From Bdellovibrio sp. (GTDB lineage Bacteria > Bdellovibrionota > Bdellovibrionia > Bdellovibrionales > Bdellovibrionaceae), in contig PSRN01000109.1 of assembly GCA_003176075.1 (NCBI GenBank), forward strand, positions 1 to 10,156: a stretch of 10,156 nucleotides of DNA, given 5' to 3'. Below are positions 1 through 6,668 of the stretch, piece by piece. Position 1 is the stretch's first letter, and each line of letters starts with the position of its first letter. The translations under genes were made by a program, and so were the position numbers. The notes below the pieces were generated by a model. It was not told the DNA's origin, searched no databases, and saw only the letters and a program-made list of their open reading frames with translations.

Positions 1-236
1 GGTTCAATGTCTTCCAATCCAATATCAAAGCGGGAAGACACCGTGATCACATTTTGAAAGAAATGAACTTGCTTAACCCCTTCGATATTCAAGAGGCTCA
101 ATGCCAGGAGATTCCCGGCGGCTTCTTCCGGCGTGGAGAAGGTCGCCTTGCCTTCCAAAAGAACGGGACGGTCCAGCACAAATTTCCAAGCGTTCGGGTT
201 GGGCGTATCCTCAATGCGAATTTGCACTTCGCTCAT
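1..236 (-). CDS. Nfu/NifU N-terminal domain protein (partial, runs off left edge)
   Basis: This minus-strand gene was read directly from the sequence and gives 78 residues before the window ends. It starts MSEVQIRIEDTPNPNAWKFV. The TPNPNAxKF motif at residues 11-19 is the hallmark of the Nfu_N domain found in front of many Nfu-type iron-sulfur carrier proteins. Its ATG lies in an ATGA overlap with the sufS stop codon, so it is probably translationally coupled to sufS and belongs to the suf operon. The C-terminal NifU-like domain with the cluster-binding CxxC motif, if there is one, lies outside the window. It is therefore open whether this is a full Nfu carrier or a stand-alone Nfu_N protein. 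The likely role, inferred from family and operon, is carrying or delivering Fe-S clusters made on SufBCD. Confidence 0.82.
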   Translation of the reverse strand, partial: MSEVQIRIEDTPNPNAWKFVLDRPVLLEGKATFSTPEEAAGNLLALSLLNIEGVKQVHFFQNVITVSSRFDIGLEDIE

Positions 237-1453
237 AGCAACATCTCCTGGGCCTTGATGAGCCCGTGAAGAAAAGCGTCGGCATCCGATTTTTGGTTAT
301 AGATGGAAAGTGAAGCTCTCACCGTGGCCGGTACGCCAAGCTTTCGCATCAGCGGCTGGGCGCAGTGGTGGCCACAGCGGACCGCGATGTTTTCCTGGTC
401 GAGAATCTCACCCACGTCGCTGGCGTGAGCTCCGTCGAGTGTCAAGGAAACCAGCGGTGATTTTTGCGCGGCTTCGCCGTGGATGCGGAAACCGCCGATG
501 GCCCGAACGCCTTCCTCAAGATATCGACGAAGGTGTTCCTCGTGGTCCATCACTTCGTCCCAAGATTGCCGCTCAAGATATTCAATCGCCGCCGCCAGAC
601 CCAAAACGCCTTCAATATTCGGAGTGCCGGCCTCAAACCGGTAAGGAACATCATGAAAGCTTGTTTTCTCGAAGCGAACTTCCGAGATCATGCTGCCACC
701 GCCTTGATAGGGCGGCATCGCTTCCAGCAGCTCGGAACGGCCATAAAGGACGCCAATGCCATAAGGCGCGAAAAGTTTGTGACCCGAAAAGGCGTAGAAA
801 TCAGCATGTAAATCGGTGACTGAAACGGGCCTGCAGGTCACGGCCTGGGCCCCGTCCACGCAAAGAATCGCGCCGGCTGAATGGACAATGTTCGCGATGC
901 CTTTGATGTCGTTGATGGTTCCCAGGGCGTTTGAACAATGGGTGATCGCGGCGACTCGGGTGCGTGAAGACATTTTCTCGCGGATTTCATTCAGCGACAG
1001 TTCGCCGGATTCAGAGATATCCACCACGACCAGCTTCGCCCCTGTCTTTTCAGCGACCAATTGCCAAGGCACGATCACGGAATGATGTTCCATTTCCGTC
1101 AGAAGAATTTCGTCGCCCGTCTTCAGATTCGCGAGTCCCCAGCTTTGCGCCACCAAATTCATCGATTCCGTCGTTCCCCGGGTGAAGACAATTTGGCTCG
1201 GTTGGGAGGCGCCAAGGAATTTCGCGACCTTCGCCCGTGCCGCCTCATAAGCTTGCGTCGCCTGATCAGCCAAGAAATGAGCGCCACGATGGACATTGGC
1301 CGTCTCGTAGCTCAGAAAATGTCCGACGCGTTCAATGACGGGCCAAGGCTTGAGAGCCGTGGCGGCGGAGTCAAGGTAAACGATGGGTTTTCCCCTGACC
1401 TTTTTGGCAAGAAGCGGGAAATCAGATCGCCATTTGGATTGTTCAATGGTCAT
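233..1453 (-). CDS. sufS: SufS, group II cysteine desulfurase
   Basis: PLP-dependent cysteine desulfurase of 406 residues, which takes sulfur from L-cysteine as a persulfide for Fe-S cluster assembly in the cytosol. Starting from the ATG at 1453, the PLP lysine in SGHKL is K226, the catalytic cysteine in RCGHHCAQPLM is C364 and the PLP-stacking histidine in MEHH is H123. These match the known E. coli SufS numbers exactly, which strongly supports this start. The open frame extends 7 codons further to a TTG inside sufD, but AAAGG lies 10 nt before the ATG. The short RxGHHC active-site loop is typical of SufS rather than IscS. SufS enzymes normally need SufE or SufU as sulfur acceptor; neither is in the window. 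The gene lies 7 bp after the sufD stop and overlaps the nfu-like gene by ATGA. Confidence 0.96.
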   Translation of the reverse strand: MTIEQSKWRSDFPLLAKKVRGKPIVYLDSAATALKPWPVIERVGHFLSYETANVHRGAHFLADQATQAYEAARAKVAKFLGASQPSQIVFTRGTTESMNLVAQSWGLANLKTGDEILLTEMEHHSVIVPWQLVAEKTGAKLVVVDISESGELSLNEIREKMSSRTRVAAITHCSNALGTINDIKGIANIVHSAGAILCVDGAQAVTCRPVSVTDLHADFYAFSGHKLFAPYGIGVLYGRSELLEAMPPYQGGGSMISEVRFEKTSFHDVPYRFEAGTPNIEGVLGLAAAIEYLERQSWDEVMDHEEHLRRYLEEGVRAIGGFRIHGEAAQKSPLVSLTLDGAHASDVGEILDQENIAVRCGHHCAQPLMRKLGVPATVRASLSIYNQKSDADAFLHGLIKAQEMLL

Positions 1454-1460
1454 TTTAGTT

Positions 1461-2648
1461 TTACCTTTCTTCAACTTCCGCGTCTTTTCGGCGCAACCAA
1501 TTCCTGGCGGCGGCCTTCAAGGCCGAACTTTCGATTCGCTCAAAGATCTCAGTCATAAAGGATTGGGTCAGGAGATCTTTGGCCTTTTCCTCGGCGAGGC
1601 CGCGGCTTTGCAGATAAAAAATCTCTTCACCGGCCAAGGGCCCGGTGGCTGATCCATGCGTGGCCTTGACATTGTCGGTCTGAATTTCAAGTTGCGGTTG
1701 GCTGTCGGCCTCGGCGGTCCCGCTCAATAAAAGATTCCGATTGAGTTGTTCCGACGAGGCCCCGTCGGCGCTGGGCTCAATAACAATCCGTCCGTTAAAA
1801 ATTCCCCGGGATTTTCCATCGAGAATCCCTTTGTAGAGCTGGTCCGTTACGGCGTTTTTCCCTTGCACATGGGTCGTGAGGTGATGATCGCAAGTTTGCG
1901 AACCGTCCAACCGGAAAAGCCCCGAGGCTCGGGCGAGCGAACGGTCTCCCCGGAGTCGAAGCTCAATATCATGGCGGGTGAGTTGGCCCCCTTTGATTAA
2001 TGCCAGGTGATGCAAATTCGCGTCGTCAGCCAAGGAGATCTCCGTCCGGAAAAAATCGAACTCGTCGTTTCCGAGGTCTTGCTGGCGGACGATCTCGAGG
2101 CTCGCCGAAGTTCCGATTGCAACGGCAAGCCTTCCCAGGTGAAGCGACGCTTTGCCAGTGCTCTTGCAGCTGTGGAGGACCTGACAATTCGCTTGATTCG
2201 GAATGGTGAGATCGATCTCATAGTTGAAGAAGTGATGACCCAAGTCGTGTCCGGACAAGAGATGAAGAAAGCACTTTTCACCCGGTCGGCAATGAAGCTC
2301 CACTCGTTCAGCTGCCATGTTATTTTCATCCGCTGACGCCGTAAGAATCACCGCGACCGGGCCCTGCATTTGGGAAAGCCCGGGCTGGAAGTGACCGTTC
2401 CACAAAACCAAATTCTGAAATCCCTGAACAAAAGAGCTTCGGATGCGGTCCTCAATTTCAGACGATAGTTTTTGTTTCATTGGGGCGCGTGCCAGTTCAA
2501 GTCCGGTGACCTCCCTGAGGGGCAGGCCCCGCCATTGTTCAAGTTTTCGGGCGATTTGCGGATTGCACAGAAGCTGGCGCCAACTGAGTTGTGGATTTGT
2601 CAGTGGAAAAGTCCGGTCGAATTGGGGGGCGTAGTCTGCGAACTTCAT
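1461..2648 (-). CDS. sufD: SufD, Fe-S scaffold subunit
   Basis: Component of the SufBC2D scaffold on which Fe-S clusters are built; 395 residues from the ATG at 2648. The C-terminal part holds the SufB/SufD core signature: a THGSATGPL segment followed by EEIFYLQSRGL. The His in THGSATG (residue 331) corresponds by motif to E. coli SufD H360, implicated in iron handling. The cysteine that commonly precedes that histidine (CSHG in many SufD) is Thr here. The frame is open 4 codons upstream to a TTG, but the ATG forms an ATGA overlap with the sufC stop, so the ATG is preferred. The N-terminal third is divergent, as usual for SufD. It is flanked by sufC and sufS in one operon. Confidence 0.94.
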   Translation of the reverse strand: MKFADYAPQFDRTFPLTNPQLSWRQLLCNPQIARKLEQWRGLPLREVTGLELARAPMKQKLSSEIEDRIRSSFVQGFQNLVLWNGHFQPGLSQMQGPVAVILTASADENNMAAERVELHCRPGEKCFLHLLSGHDLGHHFFNYEIDLTIPNQANCQVLHSCKSTGKASLHLGRLAVAIGTSASLEIVRQQDLGNDEFDFFRTEISLADDANLHHLALIKGGQLTRHDIELRLRGDRSLARASGLFRLDGSQTCDHHLTTHVQGKNAVTDQLYKGILDGKSRGIFNGRIVIEPSADGASSEQLNRNLLLSGTAEADSQPQLEIQTDNVKATHGSATGPLAGEEIFYLQSRGLAEEKAKDLLTQSFMTEIFERIESSALKAAARNWLRRKDAEVEER

Positions 2649-3397
2649 TCGAGCAACCAATCGTAGCCTTTGCGTTCAAGCTCAAGGGCGAGCGAGGCAT
2701 CGCCGGTTTCGACAATCCGGCCTCCCGCCAAGACGTGAACAAAATCGGGCTTTACGTAATCAAGAAGCCGTTGATAATGGGTGATCAGGACCATGGCGTT
2801 CTTTTTCGAGCGCAAGCGGTTGATTCCGTCCGAAACAATGCGAAGCGAATCAATGTCGAGTCCCGAGTCCGTCTCGTCGAGAAATGAAATTCGCGGTGAC
2901 AAGACGGCCATTTGCAGGATTTCGTTGCGCTTTTTTTCGCCGCCGGAAAATCCGACGTTGACCGGTCGGTCGAGAAAATCCTCTTTCATGTTGACGAGTT
3001 TCATCTTGGTGAGAACAAATTGGCGAAAGTCGTCCTCCGACATTTCGGGCGCTCCATGGTGTTTCATGGCCGCATTGAAGGCGGAGCGCAAGAAGATAAA
3101 ATTCGACAGTCCTGGAACTTCGACCGGATACTGAAAGGCCAAAAAAACACCTTCCCGTGCCCGCTCATCGGCGGCAAGCTCGAGCAAATTTCGCGGTTGA
3201 AAATTGATCTGATAAAGCACTTCGCCCTCAGTCACGCGGTAGGAAGGGTGGCCCGCGATGACTTTCGACAGCGAGGATTTGCCGGAACCATTGGGGCCCA
3301 TGATGGCGTGGACCTCGCCGGCGTTCACTCGCAGATCAATGCCGTGCAGGACCTCTTTGTCTTCGACTTGCACTTTCAAGTTCTTGATTTCCAGCAT
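2645..3397 (-). CDS. sufC: SufC, Fe-S assembly ATPase
   Basis: ABC-type ATPase of 250 residues that binds SufB and SufD and drives conformational change in the scaffold; cytosolic, not a transporter. Visible motifs in order are Walker A GPNGSGKSS (residues 34-42), a Q-loop within LAFQYP (87-91), the ABC signature SGGEKKRNEI (151-160) and Walker B SFLDETDSGLDID (171-183). The SGGEKKRN and DSGLDID wording is specific to SufC. AAAGGA lies just upstream of the ATG at good spacing. It starts 26 bp after the sufB stop and its TGA overlaps the sufD ATG. Confidence 0.97.
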   Translation of the reverse strand: MLEIKNLKVQVEDKEVLHGIDLRVNAGEVHAIMGPNGSGKSSLSKVIAGHPSYRVTEGEVLYQINFQPRNLLELAADERAREGVFLAFQYPVEVPGLSNFIFLRSAFNAAMKHHGAPEMSEDDFRQFVLTKMKLVNMKEDFLDRPVNVGFSGGEKKRNEILQMAVLSPRISFLDETDSGLDIDSLRIVSDGINRLRSKKNAMVLITHYQRLLDYVKPDFVHVLAGGRIVETGDASLALELERKGYDWLLE

Positions 3398-3423
3398 GTT
3401 ATTCCTTTGTTAACCGACCGATG

Positions 3424-4935
3424 TCAACCGACTGAATTTTCCAATTTCATTTCAATGAGTTTTACCGCCTCAACCGAGAATTCGAGCGGCAGCTCCTTGA
3501 AAACTTCCTGGCAAAAACCGTTGACCAAAACCGACACCGTGGCTTCCATATCCAATCCCCGGCTTTGTAGATAAAAAATCTGGTCCGCCGAGATTCTTGA
3601 AGTGGTCGCCTCATGTTCGACGGTCGCCGTTTTGTTTTTCACTTCCAGATACGGGAACGTGTTGGCCTGGCATGAAGGACCGACGAGCATGGAGTCGCAC
3701 TGCGAGTAATTTCGCGCCCCTTCGGCCGACGGCAGAATTTTGACCAGGCCGCGATAGGTGTTGGAAGAGCGATCGGCGGAAATTCCCTTGGAGATGATCG
3801 TGCTCTTGGTGTTTTTTCCAAGGTGAATCATCTTTGTTCCCGTGTCGGCCTGCATGTAATCGTGGGTCAAAGCCACCGAGTAAAAAGCCCCCTCGGAAGA
3901 ATCACCCTGCAGGATCACGCTCGGGTATTTCCAGGTGATGGCGGATCCGGATTCAATCTGCGTCCAGGAGATTTTAGCATTTCGACCGGCGCATTTTCCC
4001 CGCTTCGTCACGAAATTGTAGATCCCGCCGCGGCCCTGTTTGTCACCCGTGTACCAGTTCTGCACGGTGGAGTACTTGATCTGGGCATCCTCCAGGGCCA
4101 CCAATTCGACGACGGCCGCGTGCAGTTGGTTCTCGTCCCGTTGCGGGGCCGTGCAGCCTTCGAGGTAATTCACATAGGAGCCGGGCTCAGCGATGATCAG
4201 GGTCCGCTCGAATTGTCCCGTCTCGGAAGCATTGATGCGAAAATAAGTTGAAAGATCGATGGGGCAGCGGACTCCCCTTGGAATGTAGCAAAAACTGCCG
4301 TCGGTAAAAACGGCGGCGTTCAGACAGGCGTAATAGTTGTCGGAAAATGGGACCACACTGCCGAAATATCTGCGGATCAAGTCGCCGTGTTTTTGCAGGG
4401 CTTCGGTGATCGAGCAGAAGATGACCCCGACTTTTTCCAAAGTCTCAGTTTGGGTTTGCCCCACCGACACCGAATCAAAGACCAGATCCACCGCGATACC
4501 CGAGATGCGCTTTTGCTCCATCAGTGGAATGCCCAAGCGCTGGAAGGTTTTGACGAGCTCGGGATCCAGATCTTCAAGTCTCTGGGGCCCTTGGGTTTCC
4601 CCCTTCTTTTCTCCCCCTTTCTTTGGGGCCGAGTAATATCTGATGGCTTGAAAATCGATTTTCGGATAGCGCACGTGGGCCCAGGCCGGTTCTTCCATGG
4701 TCAGCCAATGGCGGAAAGCCTTCAGTCGGTGCTCCAGCATCCACTCGGGTTCATTTTTTTTCTTTGAAATAAAGCGAATGACGTCTTCGTTGAGGCCCTT
4801 GGCGACCTCCTCGGTTTCAACATCCGTGACAAAGCCATACTTGTAATCTGTGTTGAATTCCGAGTTGAATTCCGAATTTGCAGGAGGGTTCGCAACTTTG
4901 ATCGCATCTTTCGTAGTGGTTTTTGGCTGGTTCAT
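3424..4935 (-). CDS. sufB: SufB, Fe-S scaffold subunit
   Basis: Core scaffold protein of the SUF pathway, 503 residues, slightly longer than the usual 465-495. Highly conserved stretches include RGVRCPIDLSTYFRIN (220-235), EPGSYVNYLEGCTAPQRDEN (250-269) and ARNYSQCDSML (407-417). C413 and E442 have the same 29-residue spacing as E. coli SufB C405 and E434, the residues that receive sulfur and assemble the cluster, so the active site looks intact. An EKKGETQGP insert near residues 109-117 and a variable N-terminus with a tandem SEFN repeat (residues 21-28) account for the extra length. Its ATG overlaps the regulator stop (ATGA), implying coupled translation. Confidence 0.97.
   Translation of the reverse strand: MNQPKTTTKDAIKVANPPANSEFNSEFNTDYKYGFVTDVETEEVAKGLNEDVIRFISKKKNEPEWMLEHRLKAFRHWLTMEEPAWAHVRYPKIDFQAIRYYSAPKKGGEKKGETQGPQRLEDLDPELVKTFQRLGIPLMEQKRISGIAVDLVFDSVSVGQTQTETLEKVGVIFCSITEALQKHGDLIRRYFGSVVPFSDNYYACLNAAVFTDGSFCYIPRGVRCPIDLSTYFRINASETGQFERTLIIAEPGSYVNYLEGCTAPQRDENQLHAAVVELVALEDAQIKYSTVQNWYTGDKQGRGGIYNFVTKRGKCAGRNAKISWTQIESGSAITWKYPSVILQGDSSEGAFYSVALTHDYMQADTGTKMIHLGKNTKSTIISKGISADRSSNTYRGLVKILPSAEGARNYSQCDSMLVGPSCQANTFPYLEVKNKTATVEHEATTSRISADQIFYLQSRGLDMEATVSVLVNGFCQEVFKELPLEFSVEAVKLIEMKLENSVG
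4852..4875 (+). repeat. 12-bp tandem duplication in the sufB N-terminus
   Basis: GTTGAATTCCGA occurs twice in direct contact (4852-4863 and 4864-4875). On the coding strand it gives a duplicated SEFN unit at SufB residues 21-28, in the variable N-terminal extension. It looks like a slippage duplication that keeps the frame. Confidence 0.85.
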
Positions 4936-5438
4936 GAGCGACCTCCCCGCGCGCCATTCAGGGGTTCAGTCTGTGGCACTTTTTCTGGCCCGGTTTTTTC
5001 CGGCCTATGTTTGTCTGGCCCGTGTTTGTCTGACCCTTGGTGGAGGAGTTCTGCCAACGTTAAACTCCGGTAGAATTCCTGCAGCTTGATGTTCAAGGCC
5101 CCCACCGGGCCCATGATGTTGCAGTTCGATTGAATTTCGCACGTTTCGTTTTGGTGCATGCACTTGGCGATCTTCACGGGTCCTTGAATGATCTCGATAA
5201 GGTCCTGCAGGCTGACCCCATTCAGGTCCTTGGTCAGGACATAGCCACCCAGGGCCCCGTGTTCCACTTTGAGAAGACCATGGTGGGCCATCATCTGGAG
5301 AACGCGAGCTGTCGCATCAAAGGGTGCGTGGTAGGAATCCGCGACTTCCTTCGCCGTGGTCAACTCCCCGGGCCTCTTGTGGCTCATATGCTTGAGCGCC
5401 ATTAATCCGTACTCAATCTTACGATTCATCTTGTTCAT
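4932..5438 (-). CDS. Rrf2-family SUF regulator, probable Fe-S sensor
   Basis: First gene of the suf operon; 168 residues from the ATG at 5438. An ATG three codons later (5429) is the main alternative, and neither has a clear Shine-Dalgarno. The frame is open 37 codons further upstream, but Rrf2 proteins begin next to the conserved MNRKIEYGLMALKHM helix, so the longer form is rejected. A winged helix-turn-helix spans about residues 25-75 (TTAKEVADSYHAPFDATARVLQ, then GLLKVEHGALGGYVLTKD). Three cysteines, C93, C100 and C106, follow a C-x6-C-x5-C pattern where IscR has C-x5-C-x5-C. IscR also uses H107, three residues after its last Cys; that position is Met here. The last ~35 residues form a charged, repetitive tail (DKHGPDKHRPEKTGPEK). 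It most likely binds a cluster and represses its own operon when clusters are sufficient. Confidence 0.9.
   Translation of the reverse strand: MNKMNRKIEYGLMALKHMSHKRPGELTTAKEVADSYHAPFDATARVLQMMAHHGLLKVEHGALGGYVLTKDLNGVSLQDLIEIIQGPVKIAKCMHQNETCEIQSNCNIMGPVGALNIKLQEFYRSLTLAELLHQGSDKHGPDKHRPEKTGPEKVPQTEPLNGARGGRS
4972..5031 (+). repeat. Degenerate 15-bp tandem repeat in the regulator tail
   Basis: About four degenerate 15-bp units with a GGCC-start and a T-rich end. The best pair is 5002-5016 and 5017-5031, identical except at two positions. In the regulator frame they encode five-residue units of the SDKHG/PDKHR/PEKTG/PEKVP type. The repeat is in frame and lies just before the stop codon, so copy-number change would lengthen or shorten the tail without breaking the protein. 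Confidence 0.75.
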
Positions 5439-5601
5439 ATCTGAGCGGAGCCTAAATGAAAGCGAATTGATTGTCCAATTAATTACGTCAAAAAAAGGCG
5501 TATTTGATTGTGCTTTGGCTGAGTGGAACAAGCTGAGACGGCTTTCCATTCACGCCGCGGCCTTCAGAACGAACCTCATTTTGCCGAACTGAAGGGCGGA
5601 A
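5439..5601. promoter_or_regulatory. Divergent spacer between suf operon and amidotransferase, with dyad
   Basis: This 163-bp AT-rich spacer must hold the suf promoter (leftward) and probably that of the amidotransferase gene (rightward). At 5471-5491 there is an imperfect 21-bp dyad, read on the minus strand as TTGnCnnAnTnAnTnnGnCAA. Its left end supplies a good -35-like TTGACG (5491-5486), but no convincing -10 follows at 16-18 bp. TTGATTGT also occurs twice in direct orientation (5467-5474 and 5504-5511). An Rrf2 protein encoded next door is the obvious candidate binder. Operator status is inferred from position and symmetry only. Confidence 0.45.
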
Positions 5602-6396
5602 ATGACGAAGATCATGATTCTTCAACATGTCGCCCGGGAGCCCGTGGGCACGCTCATTCCACTTTTGAAGAGCGCGGGCTTTCGTCTTCGCTTCGTGAAT
5701 TTCGCGCGGACTCCGCATCTTCACCCGCGGCTGGAGGGTTACAGCGGGCTGGTCGTTTTGGGGGGACCCATGGGAGTCTACGAAACCGAAAGATTTGAGC
5801 ACCTCAAAATTGAAATGAAACTCATTGAAGAGGCCCTCAAGAGGGAATTGCCTGTCCTTGGAATTTGCCTGGGCTCCCAACTCATGGCCCGTGTCTTGGG
5901 TTCACCCGTTCGTAAAGCATCGTGCATGGAGTTTGGTTGGTACCCGCTGCAGTTGACGTCATCCGGGATTGAGGAGCCCTTATTTTCCGGTTTCAAGCCT
6001 GCGGAACGGGTGTTTCAGTTTCACCAGGATAATTTTGACCACCCCCGTTCAGCCGAGCACCTCGCCCGCACGGAAATCTTTGAGGGTCAGGCCTTTCGCT
6101 ATGGCAAGACTGCTTTTGGCTTGCAATTTCACTTGGAGGTGGATCGCGCGATGATCGAACGCTGGCTCAATCATCCGGATCACGAAAAGCTCTTGATCGA
6201 GCACGGCGGTGGCCCCTTCCACCGCCAGAAGATCGCCAGCGAAACCGAGTGCCACTTGGCAAGGTCCATGCAATTGAGTCGCAACTTGTTCGGAAAGTTC
6301 ATCGAACTCTTTGCGACGGCTCCCAGCCAGAAAGAATTGAGCGGTTCAAAGTTTTCAGACCAGGCCGGAGCCAAAAAGAAAAACCGAGTGGGCTAG
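5602..6396 (+). CDS. Class I glutamine amidotransferase (GMP synthase-like domain)
   Basis: 264-residue cytosolic protein of the class I (triad) glutamine amidotransferase family, stand-alone type. The nucleophile is C89 in GICLGSQ, and the rest of the triad is H177 and E179 in FGLQFHLEVD. GGPMGVYE (54-61) supplies the oxyanion loop, and EFGWYPL (110-116) and VFQFHQDNFD (137-146) match the usual EIGWYP and WHGDTF positions; here F-H-Q-D replaces W-H-G/E-D. AAGGGCGGA lies just before the ATG, and an ATG at codon 5 is an alternative. Family members hydrolyse glutamine or related gamma-glutamyl amides, but the acceptor substrate cannot be told from sequence. A basic, low-complexity tail of about 25 residues ends the protein. 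It is transcribed divergently from suf; a functional link is not evident. Confidence 0.85.
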   Translation: MTKIMILQHVAREPVGTLIPLLKSAGFRLRFVNFARTPHLHPRLEGYSGLVVLGGPMGVYETERFEHLKIEMKLIEEALKRELPVLGICLGSQLMARVLGSPVRKASCMEFGWYPLQLTSSGIEEPLFSGFKPAERVFQFHQDNFDHPRSAEHLARTEIFEGQAFRYGKTAFGLQFHLEVDRAMIERWLNHPDHEKLLIEHGGGPFHRQKIASETECHLARSMQLSRNLFGKFIELFATAPSQKELSGSKFSDQAGAKKKNRVG

Positions 6397-6417
6397 AGTT
6401 ATCCTGGAAATCCAATG

Positions 6418-6445
6418 TTGGCTGAAATATTATTGGTTGAAATAT
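6418..6445 (+). repeat. Short direct repeat, 15-bp period
   Basis: TTGGCTGAAATAT (6418-6430) is followed by TTGGTTGAAATAT (6433-6445), differing at one position, with a two-base spacer. It lies 20 bp after the amidotransferase stop codon. A spacing of about 1.5 helical turns is not typical for tandem protein sites, so this may be a simple duplication. Confidence 0.6.
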
Positions 6446-6450
6446 GCGAC

Positions 6451-6494
6451 AAAAAAAAAGCTCAGTGACCAGGAGGGGGCCAAGTCACTGAGCT
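6451..6494 (-). terminator. Intrinsic terminator reading leftward
   Basis: A perfect 11-bp stem, AGCTCAGTGAC (6459-6469) with GTCACTGAGCT (6484-6494), encloses a 14-nt loop. On the minus strand the stem is followed at once by a run of T (A run at 6451-6459 on plus). This is a textbook Rho-independent terminator for leftward transcription. On the plus strand no T tract follows, so it is not a good terminator for the amidotransferase gene. No minus-strand protein gene lies immediately upstream of it. Confidence 0.85.
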
Positions 6495-6596
6495 GTGCCC
6501 TTGAATAAGGCTTTGAGTCGGGCATTCTCAAAGCTATCTTTAATTACTTTTTAACCGACGCTGTGAGTGCTTTCCCTCTATCAACGTCTCATGTGA
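6452..6596 (-). ncRNA. Candidate antisense/small RNA (~145 nt)
   Basis: Inferred transcript ending at the leftward terminator. A promoter-like pair on the minus strand, TTGTAA (6631-6626) and TACAAG (6608-6603) with 17-bp spacing, would start transcription near 6596. Each hexamer matches the sigma-70 consensus at four of six positions. The RNA would contain the hairpin at 6510-6534 and end in the strong terminator stem. It would be antisense to the leader of the XRE-like gene at 6669. Only the terminator is firm; the promoter is weak, and no homology can be checked here. Confidence 0.4.
6510..6534. other. Hairpin, 8-bp stem with 9-nt loop
   Basis: GCTTTGAG (6510-6517) pairs perfectly with CTCAAAGC (6527-6534). 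Read leftward it is the upstream hairpin of the candidate small RNA. Read rightward it is followed by a T-rich but interrupted stretch (6535-6552), so it could act as a weak terminator after the amidotransferase gene. Confidence 0.6.
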
Positions 6597-6603
6597 GGAG
6601 AAC

Positions 6604-6631
6604 TTGTATCTGGCGTATTCCAGGTTTACAA
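6604..6631. promoter_or_regulatory. Dyad upstream of XRE-like gene, possible operator
   Basis: TTGTA (6604-6608) and CTGG (6610-6613) are mirrored by CCAG (6620-6623) and TACAA (6627-6631) around a 6-bp centre, with unequal small gaps. It sits about 40 bp before the start of a helix-turn-helix gene and overlaps the promoter-like pair of the candidate antisense RNA. XRE-type regulators often bind such sites to control themselves. The role here is inferred from location only. Confidence 0.35.
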
Positions 6632-6668
6632 CTCTCATGATTTGCGAAAATCTTCCGAAAAGAGACAA

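Larger units (their letters stand above)
6397..6668. other. Gene-free stretch between amidotransferase and XRE-like gene
   Basis: 272 bp without a convincing coding region on either strand. It holds a 15-bp-period direct repeat (6418-6445), a minus-oriented intrinsic terminator (6451-6494), a second hairpin (6510-6534), a promoter-like pair on the minus strand (6603-6631) and a dyad at the same place. It must also hold any independent promoter of the XRE-like gene, but I could not pick out a clear plus-strand -35/-10 pair. Confidence 0.7.

Noticed and set aside
1454..1474. Upstream TTG start for sufS
   Set aside because: The ATG at 1453 gives exact agreement with E. coli SufS active-site numbering and has an upstream AAAGG; the TTG form would start inside sufD.
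310..1558. Several plus-strand open frames over sufS and sufD
   Set aside because: They are antisense to strongly conserved genes, rich in Arg/Pro/Ser as expected of shadow frames, and lack recognisable motifs.
2912..3574. 220-codon plus-strand open frame
   Set aside because: It lies antisense over sufC and the end of sufB, both of which have full motifs. It has no recognisable domain and is a shadow of conserved coding sequence.
5439..5549. 37-residue N-terminal extension of the Rrf2 regulator
   Set aside because: Rrf2 proteins start at the first DNA-binding helix, and the extension falls in AT-rich promoter-like sequence.
6451..6494. Terminator of the plus-strand amidotransferase gene
   Set aside because: On the plus strand the stem is followed by GTGCCCTTGAATAAGG with no T tract; the T run exists only on the minus strand.
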